A stretch of DNA of 64,000 bases. Origin: Synchiropus splendidus (taxonomy: Eukaryota; Chordata; Actinopteri; Syngnathiformes; Callionymidae). Positions within the stretch are counted from its first letter, which is position 1. Each line of letters starts with the position of its first letter. A model generated the notes under the pieces. The model did not search any database. It was given only the letters and a program-made list of their open reading frames with translations, and had not been told where the DNA came from. The position numbers and the translations under genes were made by a program. Positions 63,918-64,000 of the stretch are shown here, in pieces. The stretch covers positions 1 to 64,000 of the forward strand of contig NW_026527078.1 in the NCBI RefSeq assembly GCF_027744825.2, written 5' to 3'.

Positions 63918-64000
63918 ACGCATTGTGCCATAACTTTTCAGGGAAGCTTCAGAACATGAAATTTTAACCTCCCACTATAGCAGAAAGGGTCTTTCTAGTA
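63918..64000. repeat. Partial monomer at the right edge
   Basis: The first 83 bases of a further unit, with an ac start and agggaag, are cut by the window end. The array therefore continues beyond the window. At the left edge only the last two bases (tt) of the preceding unit are present. Confidence 0.97.

Larger units (their letters stand above)
1..64000. repeat. 188 bp satellite DNA array filling the window
   Basis: The same 188 bp unit repeats head to tail in one orientation from edge to edge. Unit starts (gtgcattg or acgcattg) fall at 3, 191, 379, 567 and so on every 188 bases. There are 340 full units (3-63917) plus a partial unit. The phase drifts only through a 1-bp gain near 6390-6395 and 1-bp losses near 7109, 25150, 31729, 37180, 37931 and 47973. 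The consensus has 73 G or C of 188 and one HindIII site (aagctt, consensus 27-32). Most neighbouring units differ at only a few positions. No transposon, spacer or unique DNA interrupts the array. Long homogeneous arrays with a nucleosome-scale unit are typical of eukaryotic centromeric or pericentromeric satellites; that location is inferred. I do not recognise the family. Confidence 0.98.

Noticed and set aside
1..64000. CRISPR array
   Set aside because: Repeats are 188 bp and contiguous, with no unique spacers between short direct repeats and no cas genes.
1..64000. Transposon or retroelement fragments within the array
   Set aside because: The 188 bp phase is continuous from base 3 to the right end with only seven 1-bp shifts, leaving no room for an insertion, and no terminal repeats or target duplications are seen.
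1..64000. Tandem rRNA or tRNA gene cluster
   Set aside because: The unit is too short for rRNA. I see no tRNA A-box/B-box pair with cloverleaf-compatible stems in the consensus.
1..64000. Telomeric repeats or an array edge in the window
   Set aside because: No short TTAGGG- or TTTAGGG-type runs are present. Both window edges cut through the same satellite, so neither array boundary is included.

Overview
The whole 64 kb window is one uninterrupted head-to-tail tandem array of a 188 bp, AT-rich satellite monomer (about 39% GC, counted on the consensus). The monomer phase can be followed from base 3 (start of the first full unit) to base 63917 (end of the 340th), with an 83 bp partial unit at the right edge and 2 bp at the left. 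Over 340 units I count only seven 1-bp length changes (one gain, six losses). These predict the observed phase at the right end exactly, so no unit is missed and nothing is inserted. I see no protein-coding gene, RNA gene, transposon, CRISPR array or unique spacer. Such an array is typical of eukaryotic constitutive heterochromatin, most often centromeric or pericentromeric. I cannot name the species or match the monomer to a satellite family I know.

Monomers differ at a few linked diagnostic positions (consensus numbering from the gtgcattg start): 1-2 (gt or ac), 26 (g or a), 85 (t or g), 102 (a or g), 105 (g or c), 121 (c, a or g) and 130 (c or t). They define subfamilies. A is gt/t85/a102/c121/c130. 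B is like A with t130. C is g102/a121. D is usually ac/g85/g102/c105 or g105/g121. Hybrids between types also occur.

There is no single dominant higher-order repeat (HOR). The array is a patchwork of local block duplications of different lengths. From left to right: 4-mer and 14-mer blocks (1-5 kb); 15-, 16- and 11-mer offsets (8-17 kb); a clean 10-mer tandem duplication (about 16.9-20.7 kb); 30-, 32- and 35-mer offsets sharing a complex block (21-38 kb); 3- to 4-mer repeats marked by a shared 1-bp deletion (31.4-38 kb); mixed 5- and 6-mer modules (41-47 kb); a 5-mer duplication (47.7-49.6 kb); and nested 8-, 9- and 31-mer duplications (49.4-62.3 kb). The pattern fits repeated unequal crossing-over or amplification at many register shifts. 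The nesting gives a relative order of events, the 31-mer duplication being among the latest.

The short open frames in the window (70-76 codons) are chance products of point mutations that remove a recurrent in-frame stop. They are not annotated as genes. The interest lies in the fine structure: chimeric monomers that locate crossover points, linked diagnostic sites, a conserved dyad whose loop holds the two most informative variable bases, and a new perfect palindrome arising by paired indels.
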